Positions 1 to 7,856 of a stretch of DNA of 32,272 nucleotides are shown here, piece after piece. The notes under the pieces were generated by a model that worked only from the letters and a program-made list of their open reading frames with translations, ran no database searches and had not been told where the DNA came from. The stretch covers positions 1 through 32,272 of the forward strand of contig NZ_JBQKFH010000029.1 in assembly GCF_052119425.1 (NCBI RefSeq). Direction: 5' to 3'. This stretch comes from Enterococcus_E cecorum_C (GTDB lineage Bacteria > Bacillota > Bacilli > Lactobacillales > Enterococcaceae). Every line of letters begins with the position of its first letter. The stretch's first letter is position 1. The position numbers and the translations under genes are program-made.

Positions 1-28
1 CTAGAGGGACAATGGGTTGTTTCATCAT
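1..28 (-). CDS. Start of a gene leaving the window (partial)
   Basis: Only nine codons are visible, reading MMKQPIVPL from tandem ATG codons, and the gene runs off the left edge. I believe it is real because a GGAGG ribosome binding site sits 7 bases upstream. The arrangement (hairpin, run of six T, ATG) also matches the heads of three other operons in this window. The SD is inside the 3' arm of that hairpin, so translation may be blocked when the hairpin forms. No product can be named from nine residues. By position it is probably another gene of the same glycan island, but that is inference. Confidence 0.35.
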
Positions 29-71
29 AAAAAACCTCCAATCTTCTGTTTGAATACAGTATAACTGGAGG
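29..71 (-). promoter_or_regulatory. Leader hairpin with T-run abutting a start codon
   Basis: On the minus strand CCTCCA (71-66) pairs with TGGAGG (40-35), with an inner CTGT/ACAG stem (59-56 with 49-46). A run of six T (34-29) follows directly, then ATG at 28. The shape is that of an intrinsic terminator, and the 3' arm also holds the GGAGG ribosome binding site. It could therefore act on transcription, translation or both. A possible but poor sigma-28-like site, CTAA-14-TCCAATAA, lies at 96-121. Confidence 0.5.
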
Positions 72-83
72 ACTAGATAGATG

Positions 84-113
84 CGATACACCTTGTTATT
101 GGACGCTTACCCA
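84..113 (-). repeat. Imperfect direct repeat, copy A (about 22 bp)
   Basis: On the minus strand both copies read GTAAGCG, then T or C, CCAATAAC, A or G, AGGT, then TAT after one variable base. Copy B lies at 240-266. Copy B spans the last codons and stop of the truncated propeller gene; copy A is in non-coding DNA. The two flank a segment with a terminator and a possible insertion-sequence end, so the repeat may mark a rearrangement junction. Confidence 0.5.
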
Positions 114-150
114 CCTGTTAGTACATAAGCATCGATTGAAGAAAGAAAAT

Positions 151-190
151 AAAAAAAGAGAGAAAGCATTCATAAAATAACTTTCTCTCT
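151..190 (-). terminator. Intrinsic terminator of the operon headed at 7786
   Basis: A perfect 10-bp stem, AGAGAGAAAG (157-166) with CTTTCTCTCT (181-190), has a 14-base loop. On the minus strand it is followed by seven T (157-151). It lies about 60 bases after the stop of the truncated propeller gene, so it probably closes that operon. Confidence 0.8.
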
Positions 191-195
191 AATTG

Positions 196-230
196 ACTTA
201 ATTGCCAACAACACTACTTGACAAAGAGCC
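196..230 (-). mobile_element. Possible solo end of an ISL3-type insertion sequence
   Basis: Read on the minus strand from 230, the sequence begins GGCTCTTTGTCAAG. From memory this resembles terminal inverted repeats of ISL3-family elements in Gram-positive cocci. No matching opposite end and no transposase codons are visible between here and the left edge, so at most it is a remnant. Chance resemblance is a real possibility. Confidence 0.2.
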
Positions 231-239
231 GAGATTTTC

Positions 240-266
240 AATATACCTCGTTATTGGGCGCTTACA
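240..266 (-). repeat. Imperfect direct repeat, copy B (about 22 bp)
   Basis: This is the second copy of the GTAAGCGYCCAATAACRAGGT motif described at 84-113. It includes the last codons and stop (GCC CAA TAA) of the truncated propeller gene. The reading frame of that gene therefore ends inside the repeat, as expected if recombination at this sequence removed its 3' part. Confidence 0.5.
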
Positions 267-520
267 AAACTTTGGAATGTTTTATCAAAAATACTTATTA
301 TAGAAGCATTGTTAGGAACTAGAAAAACCTTTTCTTTTGTTTCACAAATACCACAAAAAGCAGCCAATTTATAAGTGCCACAATCAGGTATTACTTTACA
401 AACAGTAATTTCTTGTTTGGAAAAATCAAAAAACATTAGTAATGGAAGGTAACTATGTATAAACCATATTCCCTTTTCATTGATACAAGAACAAAAAGTA
501 GTCAATGCAAATTTTTTCAT
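251..520 (-). pseudogene. Truncated beta-propeller-like protein, 89 aa
   Basis: The 89 residues resemble the first quarter of the 385-aa propeller-like protein at 21417-22574. Shared features include a cysteine-asparagine strand, an IWF(I/F)H motif near residue 20, and a later KEKVFLVPN / EGNLFLIAG pair. The gene has a normal start: ATG overlaps the stop of the upstream dehydrogenase (ATGA), with GGGAGA before it. It stops abruptly inside a short repeat, leaving about two blades of a presumed seven. It is probably the remains of a second propeller gene that once closed this operon. A functional short protein is possible but less likely. No signal peptide is visible. Confidence 0.6.
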
Positions 521-1593
521 TTAAATTCTCCCGATATCATCATTAATTTGATATAATCTTCTATCTTGTTATACATTATTTCAAATCCCAACTGAACATT
601 AAAAATATCATATCTATGTGTGATTATTTTTTCTGGAAAAATAGTCCTTTGTTTTAATTTAGACAACACATAATGCCAATCATCATTCTGACGATTTGGA
701 TCTACTTCACCAAAAAAAGTTGAATTCCAAGTGCCAGTTAAATTCAATTGTCTTCGTAAAATTTTCCAATACACTTGTTTATCCAAGATAACATCCGTAT
801 AGGGATTACCAACAAAACAAATTTTTCCCTCCATCGCCATGCTATCTATCGCTTGATTAATCGTTTCATTTTTACCGACACATTCAAAAAAAACATTACA
901 GCCATTTTGATTAGTTTGTTTTAAAATCCAAGTCTTCACTTCTTCAGTTCGACTATCACAGTAGTTTTCTGGAAAAACCCCTAATTCAATAGCTTTTTCT
1001 TTTTGGATATCCTTGTTTCCTATTACCAAAACATTCTGAAATCCTGCTTCTAATAAAAACATCACCAATAATAAACCTATAGTGCCCAAACCACAAACAA
1101 CTATATGATCTCTTTTATTAATAGATATTCGACGCATTGCATGAACAGCCACAGACATAGGTTCTAACATAGCTGCTTGCTCATAAGTAACTTGTTCAGG
1201 GAGTCTTAACAAATTCCATACCGGTACAGCTACATACTCTGCAAAACCACCATTGGTTCTTGAACCTAGATAATTGTAATTCTGACATAATTCATATTGT
1301 TTATGTTGACATGAAGAACATCTTTTACAAGGTAGTAATGGAAATATCCCTACTTTTTGTTCTAACCAAGAAGGATCAACATTCTTTCCTACCGCTATCA
1401 CTTTTCCAGCAAATTCATGTCCAATGATCAGGGGATGTTTATGAGCACCAGTAACATAGACCCGCTGAATATCCGAGCCACATATTCCTGTTGCCATAAC
1501 CTTGACTAATACCTCATCCTCTTTAATTTTTGGCATTGGATAGTTATCTTTAAAAATAAATTGATTAATATCTTCTAAAACCCAAGCTTTCAT
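517..1593 (-). CDS. Zinc-dependent alditol-phosphate dehydrogenase-like protein (MDR family)
   Basis: This is a 358-aa medium-chain dehydrogenase. Catalytic zinc ligands are Cys38 (GICGSD), His59 and Glu60 (GHE). The structural zinc is held by Cys89, Cys92, Cys95 and Cys103. The NAD(P) fold starts at VCGLGTIG near residue 168. The sequence around residues 36-115 resembles galactitol-1-phosphate dehydrogenases more than the shorter TarJ reductases I recall, so the substrate is uncertain. Just upstream lie a TarI/IspD-like cytidylyltransferase and a ribulose-phosphate-3-epimerase-like gene. By analogy with TarJ it probably reduces a ketopentose-5-phosphate to a pentitol phosphate (ribitol or arabinitol). 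It overlaps the cytidylyltransferase gene by 29 bases; the start is set by GGAAGGAAATCAATATG. Confidence 0.8.
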   Translation of the reverse strand: MKAWVLEDINQFIFKDNYPMPKIKEDEVLVKVMATGICGSDIQRVYVTGAHKHPLIIGHEFAGKVIAVGKNVDPSWLEQKVGIFPLLPCKRCSSCQHKQYELCQNYNYLGSRTNGGFAEYVAVPVWNLLRLPEQVTYEQAAMLEPMSVAVHAMRRISINKRDHIVVCGLGTIGLLLVMFLLEAGFQNVLVIGNKDIQKEKAIELGVFPENYCDSRTEEVKTWILKQTNQNGCNVFFECVGKNETINQAIDSMAMEGKICFVGNPYTDVILDKQVYWKILRRQLNLTGTWNSTFFGEVDPNRQNDDWHYVLSKLKQRTIFPEKIITHRYDIFNVQLGFEIMYNKIEDYIKLMMISGEFK

Positions 1594-2329
1594 ATTGATT
1601 TCCTTCCATGATTTCGATAAATCGATCTAAATCCATTGGTGTTGTAATTTTAAAATTTTCTTCATTTCCTTCAACGATTCGTAAGTTCATTTGTGCCATC
1701 ACTGCCGGCTCAGCTGAACCATTAATTTTAAATATCTCTGATTCTAATGAAATTACCTGACCGTCTGAAGTGTTGATCCAATGAATCAAATCCTCTATTG
1801 CATCAAGATATTTTTGAAAGGCAAAAATTTCTGGAGCCTGTCCCGCAACGACTTGTGAGCGATTTAATCTTGAAGTTAAGGTTTTTCCATCTAAGCTCAA
1901 ATAAACAGTATCTTTCATTGGCAAAACTGGTACAACCCCATCATACTCCTCAATAGCCAGTACATATTCCTGAATATCTTTTAATGTTAATAATGGCCTT
2001 ACTGCATCATGAATAAAAACAAAATCATCATTCTTCGCCTTTGTCTTCAAATCAATCATAGCCTGATAAATAGATAATTGTCTGTTAACACCTGGTTGTG
2101 AAAATCCTTTTACTTTATGTTTAATATCATATTTTCGGATATCTTTTTGAATCAAATAATGCCATGTTTTATCTGCCACAATCCAAATTGCATCAATCTT
2201 ATCACTCTTTGATAAAGTCTCTAGACTATAGGAAAATATTGTACGCTGAGCCACCTTAATATATTGCTTGGGAATATCTTGCCCCAAACGGCTACCTATC
2301 CCTCCAGCAAGTAATATTGCTGTAATCAT
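1565..2329 (-). CDS. IspD/TarI-family cytidylyltransferase (CDP-pentitol synthesis likely)
   Basis: The 254-aa protein has the CTP-binding loop AGGIGSRLG (8-16) with PKQY (20-23), HDAVRP (107-112) and ENFKITTPMDL near the C-terminus. These are the signatures of the IspD/TarI nucleotidyltransferase fold. IspD makes CDP-methylerythritol; TarI makes CDP-ribitol. The context of an alditol-phosphate dehydrogenase and a pentulose-phosphate epimerase argues for a CDP-activated pentitol, not the isoprenoid reaction. The ATG directly follows the stop of the epimerase gene, whose last codons supply the AAGGTGA ribosome binding site, so the two are translationally coupled. The product probably feeds the transferase at 3030-4379. 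Confidence 0.82.
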   Translation of the reverse strand: MITAILLAGGIGSRLGQDIPKQYIKVAQRTIFSYSLETLSKSDKIDAIWIVADKTWHYLIQKDIRKYDIKHKVKGFSQPGVNRQLSIYQAMIDLKTKAKNDDFVFIHDAVRPLLTLKDIQEYVLAIEEYDGVVPVLPMKDTVYLSLDGKTLTSRLNRSQVVAGQAPEIFAFQKYLDAIEDLIHWINTSDGQVISLESEIFKINGSAEPAVMAQMNLRIVEGNEENFKITTPMDLDRFIEIMEGNQYESLGFRRY

Positions 2330-3004
2330 TTACTCACCTTCTATAAATGCTAGATTTTTAACTTCTTTTAATATTTCTTCGTAAGGACGATTTTTCCCAA
2401 ATAAAATAGTTGTTCCTAAAATAAAGCCATCAAATCCTTGAGGAGCATAAGTTCTTATCTTATCCATTGAACATGCACCATCCCAATACAACTTAAAGTT
2501 CATTTCTTCCTTTAATTTGATTAATTTCGCAATTTTATTTCCTACATAAGGCAAATACATTTGTCCAGCATTTCCAGGATTAACAGACATTACCATAACT
2601 TTATCTACAATATGTAGCATTTCAAGGACATATTCTACACTTGTTCCTGGATTAATTGCAATGCCTGGAATCATTCCCGCATCAATAATTTTCTGTAAAG
2701 TCGTTGAAGGATGATATTCTGCTTCTGGATGAATATAAACCGTATCTCCTTTACGTAGATGAGTTAAAAACATCTCAATCATGTTATTTGGGTGTTCAAT
2801 CATTAAATGTACGTCCAAAGGTTTCTTTGTAGCAGAAGCGATATATTTCATATCATTTAATGACATAGCAAAATTGGGTACATAGCGTCCATCCATTATA
2901 TCAATATGAAATGAATCAATCCCACCATTCTCTAAATCTCTTACTTCTTTTTCTAAATTGGCATAATTAGCACACATCATTGATGCATTTAATTCAAAAT
3001 TCAT
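2330..3004 (-). CDS. Ribulose-phosphate 3-epimerase family protein
   Basis: This 224-aa TIM-barrel protein has the family's key positions: Ser8, His33 and Asp35 in HIDIMDG, His66 in VHLM, a VNPGNAGQ loop (usually VNPGFGGQ) and an Asp in YWDGAC (usually VDGG). The departures in the last two motifs suggest a specialised branch rather than the housekeeping Rpe. Members interconvert ribulose-5-phosphate and xylulose-5-phosphate or related ketose phosphates. In this operon it could supply a ketopentose phosphate to the dehydrogenase two genes downstream. If so, the final alditol could be arabinitol or xylitol rather than ribitol. The start is clear from GGGGGAGAATAATG. Confidence 0.82.
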   Translation of the reverse strand: MNFELNASMMCANYANLEKEVRDLENGGIDSFHIDIMDGRYVPNFAMSLNDMKYIASATKKPLDVHLMIEHPNNMIEMFLTHLRKGDTVYIHPEAEYHPSTTLQKIIDAGMIPGIAINPGTSVEYVLEMLHIVDKVMVMSVNPGNAGQMYLPYVGNKIAKLIKLKEEMNFKLYWDGACSMDKIRTYAPQGFDGFILGTTILFGKNRPYEEILKEVKNLAFIEGE

Positions 3005-3029
3005 TATTCTCCCCCGTTTTATATATACT

Positions 3030-4379
3030 TTATGATAAGTTGGTTAATACATTGACATTTTGTATCATCACAGGAATATTAGCTTCTTTACATAATTTCA
3101 CTAGGCTACTATGATCTCCATAATAAGCATCCGCTAAAGCCAAAGATTGATGCAAATCTGGAGTATCATCATAAATACCAAAATCATCTTTTAAATATTG
3201 CTGAACCAATTGTTGATAGATTGCAGTTAATTCTGGTCGCATCGATTGAATCGTTGATAACATTAAAGGATGTGGACGCCATAATAAAACAGTCTCCTCT
3301 TGTTGTGCCTTGAATACTTGAAAAACATCTAATATTTTTAATAGCATCGCCTGACTATTCTCTAAAAAAGCACCAATACTAGTATTATAAAAAATTACTT
3401 TTTTTCTAGAACCATCTGCTTTATACAATTTTTGTTTCCAAGATTCTGGCAGTAAGTCGATATTTGCTGTTTGCAAGTTAGTAGCATCTAATTTAGGAGA
3501 ACCTATCCCTAAAATTTTTCCTTGCCATTCTGGTCTAGTAGCATCTCCATACTCTTCAACCAATGCTTGAACATATAATTCCTTCATTTTTTCAGATTGT
3601 AAGATGACTTGATGCGCATTCAATACGGCTGGTGTATTAGCAAAATGTCGAATAGATTCTATGGAAATCTCAGCCTCATCAAGTACAAAATACGGAATAT
3701 AGACTAATTTTGCTGTATAGTTTTTTAATATTGAAGTATAAAAATCAGGTGCTACGCTTGTAACATGGTTATATTCATCATAAGGATTGTGCACAATAAT
3801 TATATCGGGATATTCACTTGCTAATTCAAATGTATCATACGCGATAGTTGATACTTCTTTAGGAAACAGATTTCGCTCGTCATGGAATTTCCCTAAACTG
3901 CCATCTGCACACCTATCATAATAAGGAATTGGGACTACGCTAACTTGTGCATCATTATCTGCCATCGCCGCTTGCCATACACTAGCCATTGAATCCCACA
4001 TTGCCGCTTTATAGGGCATAAAAACAATTTTTTTCTTTTCAACATCAACTTTCCTATCAAAAGATGTCACTACCTTATGTAAACATTCATTTAATTTGCG
4101 ACCAATTTCATTAATGTTTAATGGTTTATTCATTGTCATCGCAGCATAAATAGCCGAAATTAGTTGCAAATAACCTTCTATAGTTTCAATAGTTTGTGTT
4201 ACTAGACTTTTTTCTAAAAGAAGGGTTTGTTTGATTTCTTGCATAGTTAATAGGCTACTTTCCAAAGCCTCTACGACTTGATTATATTGCTTATTTTCCA
4301 AACAAGTAATGATAAGCTGGTGTACTTGTGTTAATAGTTCAAAATTTTTATGAATTTGCTTTACTCGAAAATATCGCAT
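3030..4379 (-). CDS. CDP-glycerol glycerophosphotransferase-like (GT-B) transferase
   Basis: The 449-aa protein has a helical N-terminal region (about 1-110) and then a GT-B-like domain opening with KKIVFMPYKAAMWDSM. Later landmarks are IIIVHNPYDEYN, KILGIGSPKLD, VLLWRPHPL and YGDHSSLVKLCKEANIPV. The RPHP and GDHSS motifs are the hallmarks of CDP-glycerol/ribitol phosphotransferases of teichoic acid synthesis. No membrane segment is visible, so a cytoplasmic enzyme is likely. Its neighbours downstream make a probable CDP-pentitol, the natural donor. It may therefore attach a pentitol phosphate to the flagellin glycan. The gene overlaps csrA upstream by 19 bases; AGGA lies about 9 bases before the ATG. 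Confidence 0.7.
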   Translation of the reverse strand: MRYFRVKQIHKNFELLTQVHQLIITCLENKQYNQVVEALESSLLTMQEIKQTLLLEKSLVTQTIETIEGYLQLISAIYAAMTMNKPLNINEIGRKLNECLHKVVTSFDRKVDVEKKKIVFMPYKAAMWDSMASVWQAAMADNDAQVSVVPIPYYDRCADGSLGKFHDERNLFPKEVSTIAYDTFELASEYPDIIIVHNPYDEYNHVTSVAPDFYTSILKNYTAKLVYIPYFVLDEAEISIESIRHFANTPAVLNAHQVILQSEKMKELYVQALVEEYGDATRPEWQGKILGIGSPKLDATNLQTANIDLLPESWKQKLYKADGSRKKVIFYNTSIGAFLENSQAMLLKILDVFQVFKAQQEETVLLWRPHPLMLSTIQSMRPELTAIYQQLVQQYLKDDFGIYDDTPDLHQSLALADAYYGDHSSLVKLCKEANIPVMIQNVNVLTNLS

Positions 4380-4555
4380 GATGTATTCCTACTTTCAGAC
4401 GGTGCTATCGATTTATTTTCTGGCTTCAGTCGTTCAATTTTTAGTTCTTTTGGAGCGTCAATTGCTAAGTTAACTCTACCATCATTCATTGATTTAATAG
4501 TTATATCTTCGCCAATTTTTAGCTGTTCATCTTTTTTTAATACTAATCGTAACAT
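4361..4555 (-). CDS. csrA: CsrA, post-transcriptional regulator
   Basis: The 64-aa protein fits CsrA along its first 45 residues: MLRLVLKK, then KIGEDITI (13-20), a turn at NDGRV and IDAPKELKIER (32-42). Arg42 matches the RNA-contacting Arg44 of enterobacterial CsrA. The usual basic residue at position 6 is Leu, while Arg3 and Lys7-Lys8 are basic. The tail after residue 45 is unlike the usual EEI helix. CsrA dimers bind GGA motifs in hairpin loops and at ribosome binding sites; in Bacillus it represses flagellin translation and is held by FliW. Here it sits inside a glycan operon, between two transferase genes, with no fliW in view. The RBS is GAGGG, 6 bases from the ATG. Confidence 0.87.
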   Translation of the reverse strand: MLRLVLKKDEQLKIGEDITIKSMNDGRVNLAIDAPKELKIERLKPENKSIAPSESRNTSCDIFE

Positions 4556-4571
4556 ATTTTTCCCTCACTTT

Positions 4572-5663
4572 TTATGTTAATAACCTACATCCCTTACAAG
4601 CAATTTTTAATTTTTCCTTCTTACTTAAAAAATAAATTGTTTCTAAACTTTCAGCAATATATCCAATATATCGATTAGCTAATCTAGTTCCATCTGGATT
4701 AATCAATTCTTCTATCCGGCTTAAAAGTGGAAACAACCACGAACAATATTCATCAAAAATATCGCCTCTAGCGATGAATATATTATAATTGAATATATAT
4801 TCTTGATTTAATATCAACTGATAATTACTCATTTCATTTGGATAAAACTCATTTAAAGCTTGTAAAGTTGCTTGCCACTCAAAATTATTGAGGTATCGCT
4901 GATGATGAATCTCCATATTCGGTTCATAAGATAATGGAAAAGGTAGTATTACATCTATATTATTGGAAAATATTTTTTCAATATCATCTGAAGTTAATTC
5001 AAAAATACGTCGATAATGATTCAATCCGTAATATTTTTTTTGAAAATTCCTATCTTTTAACACAACATTCTGCCAAATCCAATACAAACCAGTTAATTCA
5101 CAGTAATCCCCGTTTTTATGTGAAATATGTTCTCCAAAACAATCTACAAGAGTTGTTACTCTTTCAGTTGTTAAACTAGCACCTACTTGCAAAGGATATA
5201 AATAATCATAACTAGGATAATTATTTTTTAATCTTTGATCCCGATAAAATTTAGTTTGAAAGATTTGTAAATAACTTTCAGTATTAATAGATTTAATTTC
5301 ATATTCAGTTAATGGCAATAAATATTGATCATTAGCAAACATATTTTCTTGTAATTTTGCTAGTGTAATAGAATCGATTCGTTTAATATTTTGTAGATTA
5401 AACTTATATAACTCATTTTCTATTTGATTCATCACAAAATCTGGTGTCGCAATCCATATTTGTAGTAACTCTTTGTCCAAAGTAGAAAGTTTACTAGCAT
5501 AGGATTCAAGTTCATAAACAGGAAAATTTTTTAGCAAACTTGGATTTTCTTCCAAACTAGTAACTAAAAAGCCCAAAAATTCAATAGGTAACTTCCCTTT
5601 AACCATAGCTTTATATACTGCAAGCGCTGTTCCTTGCGCCCCATAAATCATAACTTTTTGCAA
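4572..5663 (-). CDS. DUF4422 glycosyltransferase with N-terminal Rossmann-like module
   Basis: The 363-aa protein has two parts. Residues 1-110 form a small nucleotide-binding-like module opening with KVMIYGAQGTALAVY and including PVYELESY and IWIATPD. Residues about 145-330 match DUF4422: YDYLYPLQVGA, GDYCELTGLYWIW and YYGLNHYRRIF. Proteins with DUF4422 occur in polysaccharide clusters and are treated as glycosyltransferases. The start is TTG at 5663 because GGGGAAG lies 5 bases upstream; the ATG four codons later is too far from it. The gene follows the HAD gene by 17 bases and precedes csrA by 16. It probably adds a sugar to the flagellar glycan; donor and acceptor are unknown. Confidence 0.8.
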   Translation of the reverse strand: MQKVMIYGAQGTALAVYKAMVKGKLPIEFLGFLVTSLEENPSLLKNFPVYELESYASKLSTLDKELLQIWIATPDFVMNQIENELYKFNLQNIKRIDSITLAKLQENMFANDQYLLPLTEYEIKSINTESYLQIFQTKFYRDQRLKNNYPSYDYLYPLQVGASLTTERVTTLVDCFGEHISHKNGDYCELTGLYWIWQNVVLKDRNFQKKYYGLNHYRRIFELTSDDIEKIFSNNIDVILPFPLSYEPNMEIHHQRYLNNFEWQATLQALNEFYPNEMSNYQLILNQEYIFNYNIFIARGDIFDEYCSWLFPLLSRIEELINPDGTRLANRYIGYIAESLETIYFLSKKEKLKIACKGCRLLT

Positions 5664-5680
5664 ATAAACTTCCCCACTTT

Positions 5681-7786
5681 CTATCTGTTTACTTCACAAA
5701 TAATTTTCCCCATAAATTCATCCAAATTCTCTATTGATAAAACATCCAAATTCTCTATTATTGTATACTCTTTAGAAAATAGTCCTAATAACAAATCATA
5801 GATTGTTATTTCAGCTTGCCATTCTAATGGCTGCCAACAAAGTTGATTCATCGTTAGGCAGTAATTACGAATTTCATCATGACACTCTTTAAGTACTTGA
5901 AGTTGTTGTTGACTTCTATTTTCCATAGCAAACACGGGCTGGCCTTGATTATCAAAATTTAAAACAGTTGGTTCAAATGAAGTAATAATATTCTCCAAGA
6001 AATAATAGTAGTTATAAATATTCACATTGGTTAAATAATCCGATTGGCTTACACACATAGAAGAAATCTGAAGATTATTTAAATAATCAACTGTTGGTTT
6101 TCGTTTTAAAAAATATAGACCTTCAAATTCAGTAGACAATAATCGTTCTAATGAATACTGAACACTGCCCATTGCTACCAAATCAACTAATCCCACTGAT
6201 TGTTGTAAAATAGCCGCAAATGATTCGGCATATTTTAAATAGTTTTGTCGTTCTTTTTGACAAGCAACTAGTAATTGTTGATAGTCACTAGCAGTTAAGT
6301 TTTCTCGATTCGTTTCTTCATCAAATACTACCCCAAAACGAGCAGCTATCATTTTATGAAATGGTCGATCATCTGGAAAATCAAAAATACGATTAAAATC
6401 TATTTTATTTTCGGTTGCTGCTATCATCGCCGATCTTCTAGATGTATAAAAATAGTGCGCTTTAGGTATAGTTAACTGATTAAATATATGCTGACTTTCT
6501 TCATAAATTTGTTTTAATAGATAGCCATCTCTAGAAGGAAAAATAATCTGAGATAAATTTTTTTGAATACTTGTTTGTATTAACCAAAGATTATATTTAA
6601 AAATTATTGGTGCTAAAATTAACTGCACTAACTCTTGCGTATTACGAATGTATAGCTTTCCGTATTGCCCATATTTATCAAAAGGATTATTGTAGGCATT
6701 TACAGCAAAATTAGCAAGAACAATTTTTTCTTCTAGACTTTTGGCTTTTTCTAATAAAAATGAGTAGCAACTATATTCTAGCATCTCAATCGGTTTATAA
6801 ATTTGATAACTATCTATTTCCAAATGCTTCGCAGCTTGAATATCTGCATAAAAATCATCTCCAATATGTAAACAATCACTTGGCAAAAGATTATTTGCAA
6901 GTAAATATTCATCAAACAATCCTGTAGCTTTTTTTTTATTATAGTCACAGGAAACCAACAAATCTTTATATGAATCAATAGACAAAGCATGCAATATATC
7001 AGATAAAATATTTTTAGGTAGATACATATCAGAAATAAGATAAACATCTTTACCTAAAGAAATACATTCATTTAAAATTTGACACATAGTCTCTCGACGA
7101 ATAAGATATTGCTTCTCCACTTCAATTTCACAATTCAACCATTGAGCAGCTTGTTTAGCTGTCAGATGATAATGCTGTTGAATCAGTTGATAAATTTGTT
7201 CAATTGTTGGTTGATAATCTACAATGCTGACTTCTAATTGGTGGCGAATTTGGGCAAAATCATTTGGTAGATTATATTTTTTCTGCATAATTTCAAAAAT
7301 ATCTGTCGGTCTGAGAACTTTACGGGTAATTAACGTATCAAAAACATCAAAGCTAATCGCTTTCGCTTGGATAATTTTTTCCATCAACTCTGCTTTTTTT
7401 AGAGAAAAACAGCTATGATGTTGTAATACAAAATCGTTTTGATCTAATCTTTTTCCTTCTATATTAAAAACTGGAATCTGGTTTTCTTTGGCAAATTGTT
7501 CAATTCTACGATAGATAATATTAACTACTGAATTTCTAGCAAGAATAATGATTATGGGATTAGGTAATTGACTGACTTCCTCATAGGATAGTACCTTATA
7601 CCCCCATAGTACTTCGCCTGTTTTTTGTTGATCCATTAGACCTACTATATTACTCGTACTTGATTGAATTTTTTCTAATAATAATTTAGTTTGTTCCCCA
7701 ATACCGTAAATAACTATCTGATAATCCGACTTTGTACAAAAATGATTCTTAAATTGCTGATAAATATAATTTTCTATTTCACTCAT
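5681..7786 (-). CDS. HAD-like protein (COG5610 type) with N-terminal Rossmann-like module
   Basis: The 701-aa protein starts with a small Rossmann-like module (about 22-115, VIYGIGEQTKLLL). A HAD domain follows: SFDVFDTL (145-152), LISDMYL, then KKKATGLF, then CLHIGDDFYADI. A C-terminal domain contains FPSRDGYLLKQIY and FYTSRRSA. This is the architecture of large HAD proteins in surface-polysaccharide clusters. Motif I is D-V-F-D, so position D+2 is Phe and the usual phosphatase second Asp is missing; the catalytic role is therefore open. It is the first gene of the third sigma-28 unit. I prefer ATG 7786 (GGGAAAATTATG) over a TTG at 7816 that lies inside the leader hairpin. Confidence 0.75.
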   Translation of the reverse strand: MSEIENYIYQQFKNHFCTKSDYQIVIYGIGEQTKLLLEKIQSSTSNIVGLMDQQKTGEVLWGYKVLSYEEVSQLPNPIIIILARNSVVNIIYRRIEQFAKENQIPVFNIEGKRLDQNDFVLQHHSCFSLKKAELMEKIIQAKAISFDVFDTLITRKVLRPTDIFEIMQKKYNLPNDFAQIRHQLEVSIVDYQPTIEQIYQLIQQHYHLTAKQAAQWLNCEIEVEKQYLIRRETMCQILNECISLGKDVYLISDMYLPKNILSDILHALSIDSYKDLLVSCDYNKKKATGLFDEYLLANNLLPSDCLHIGDDFYADIQAAKHLEIDSYQIYKPIEMLEYSCYSFLLEKAKSLEEKIVLANFAVNAYNNPFDKYGQYGKLYIRNTQELVQLILAPIIFKYNLWLIQTSIQKNLSQIIFPSRDGYLLKQIYEESQHIFNQLTIPKAHYFYTSRRSAMIAATENKIDFNRIFDFPDDRPFHKMIAARFGVVFDEETNRENLTASDYQQLLVACQKERQNYLKYAESFAAILQQSVGLVDLVAMGSVQYSLERLLSTEFEGLYFLKRKPTVDYLNNLQISSMCVSQSDYLTNVNIYNYYYFLENIITSFEPTVLNFDNQGQPVFAMENRSQQQLQVLKECHDEIRNYCLTMNQLCWQPLEWQAEITIYDLLLGLFSKEYTIIENLDVLSIENLDEFMGKIICEVNR

Positions 7787-7798
7787 AATTTTCCCAAT

Positions 7799-7840
7799 AA
7801 AAAATACTAGCCTCAACTAATAAAAGTGAAGTTAGTATTT
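7799..7840 (-). promoter_or_regulatory. Leader attenuator hairpin before the HAD gene
   Basis: AAATACTA (7802-7809) pairs with TAGTATTT (7833-7840), extended inward by a G-T, a C-G and a TCA/TGA segment after one mismatch. On the minus strand the stem runs into six T (7804-7799). The start codon lies only 13 bases beyond. This is an intrinsic-terminator shape between a sigma-28 promoter and the gene it should drive. Confidence 0.65.
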
Positions 7841-7856
7841 CCCTACAAAAATGTAT

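Noticed and set aside
4350..4580. Plus-strand open frames (here and at many other places)
   Set aside because: They are antisense to well-supported minus-strand genes, lack ribosome binding sites and show no family motifs.
5681..7786. Calling the HAD protein a sugar phosphatase
   Set aside because: Motif I is D-V-F-D, so the usual second Asp of phosphatases is absent, and the large C-terminal domain has no known role.
7787..7816. Longer frame of the HAD protein from TTG 7816
   Set aside because: It begins inside the attenuator hairpin and has no ribosome binding site; the module in sister proteins starts near ATG 7786.
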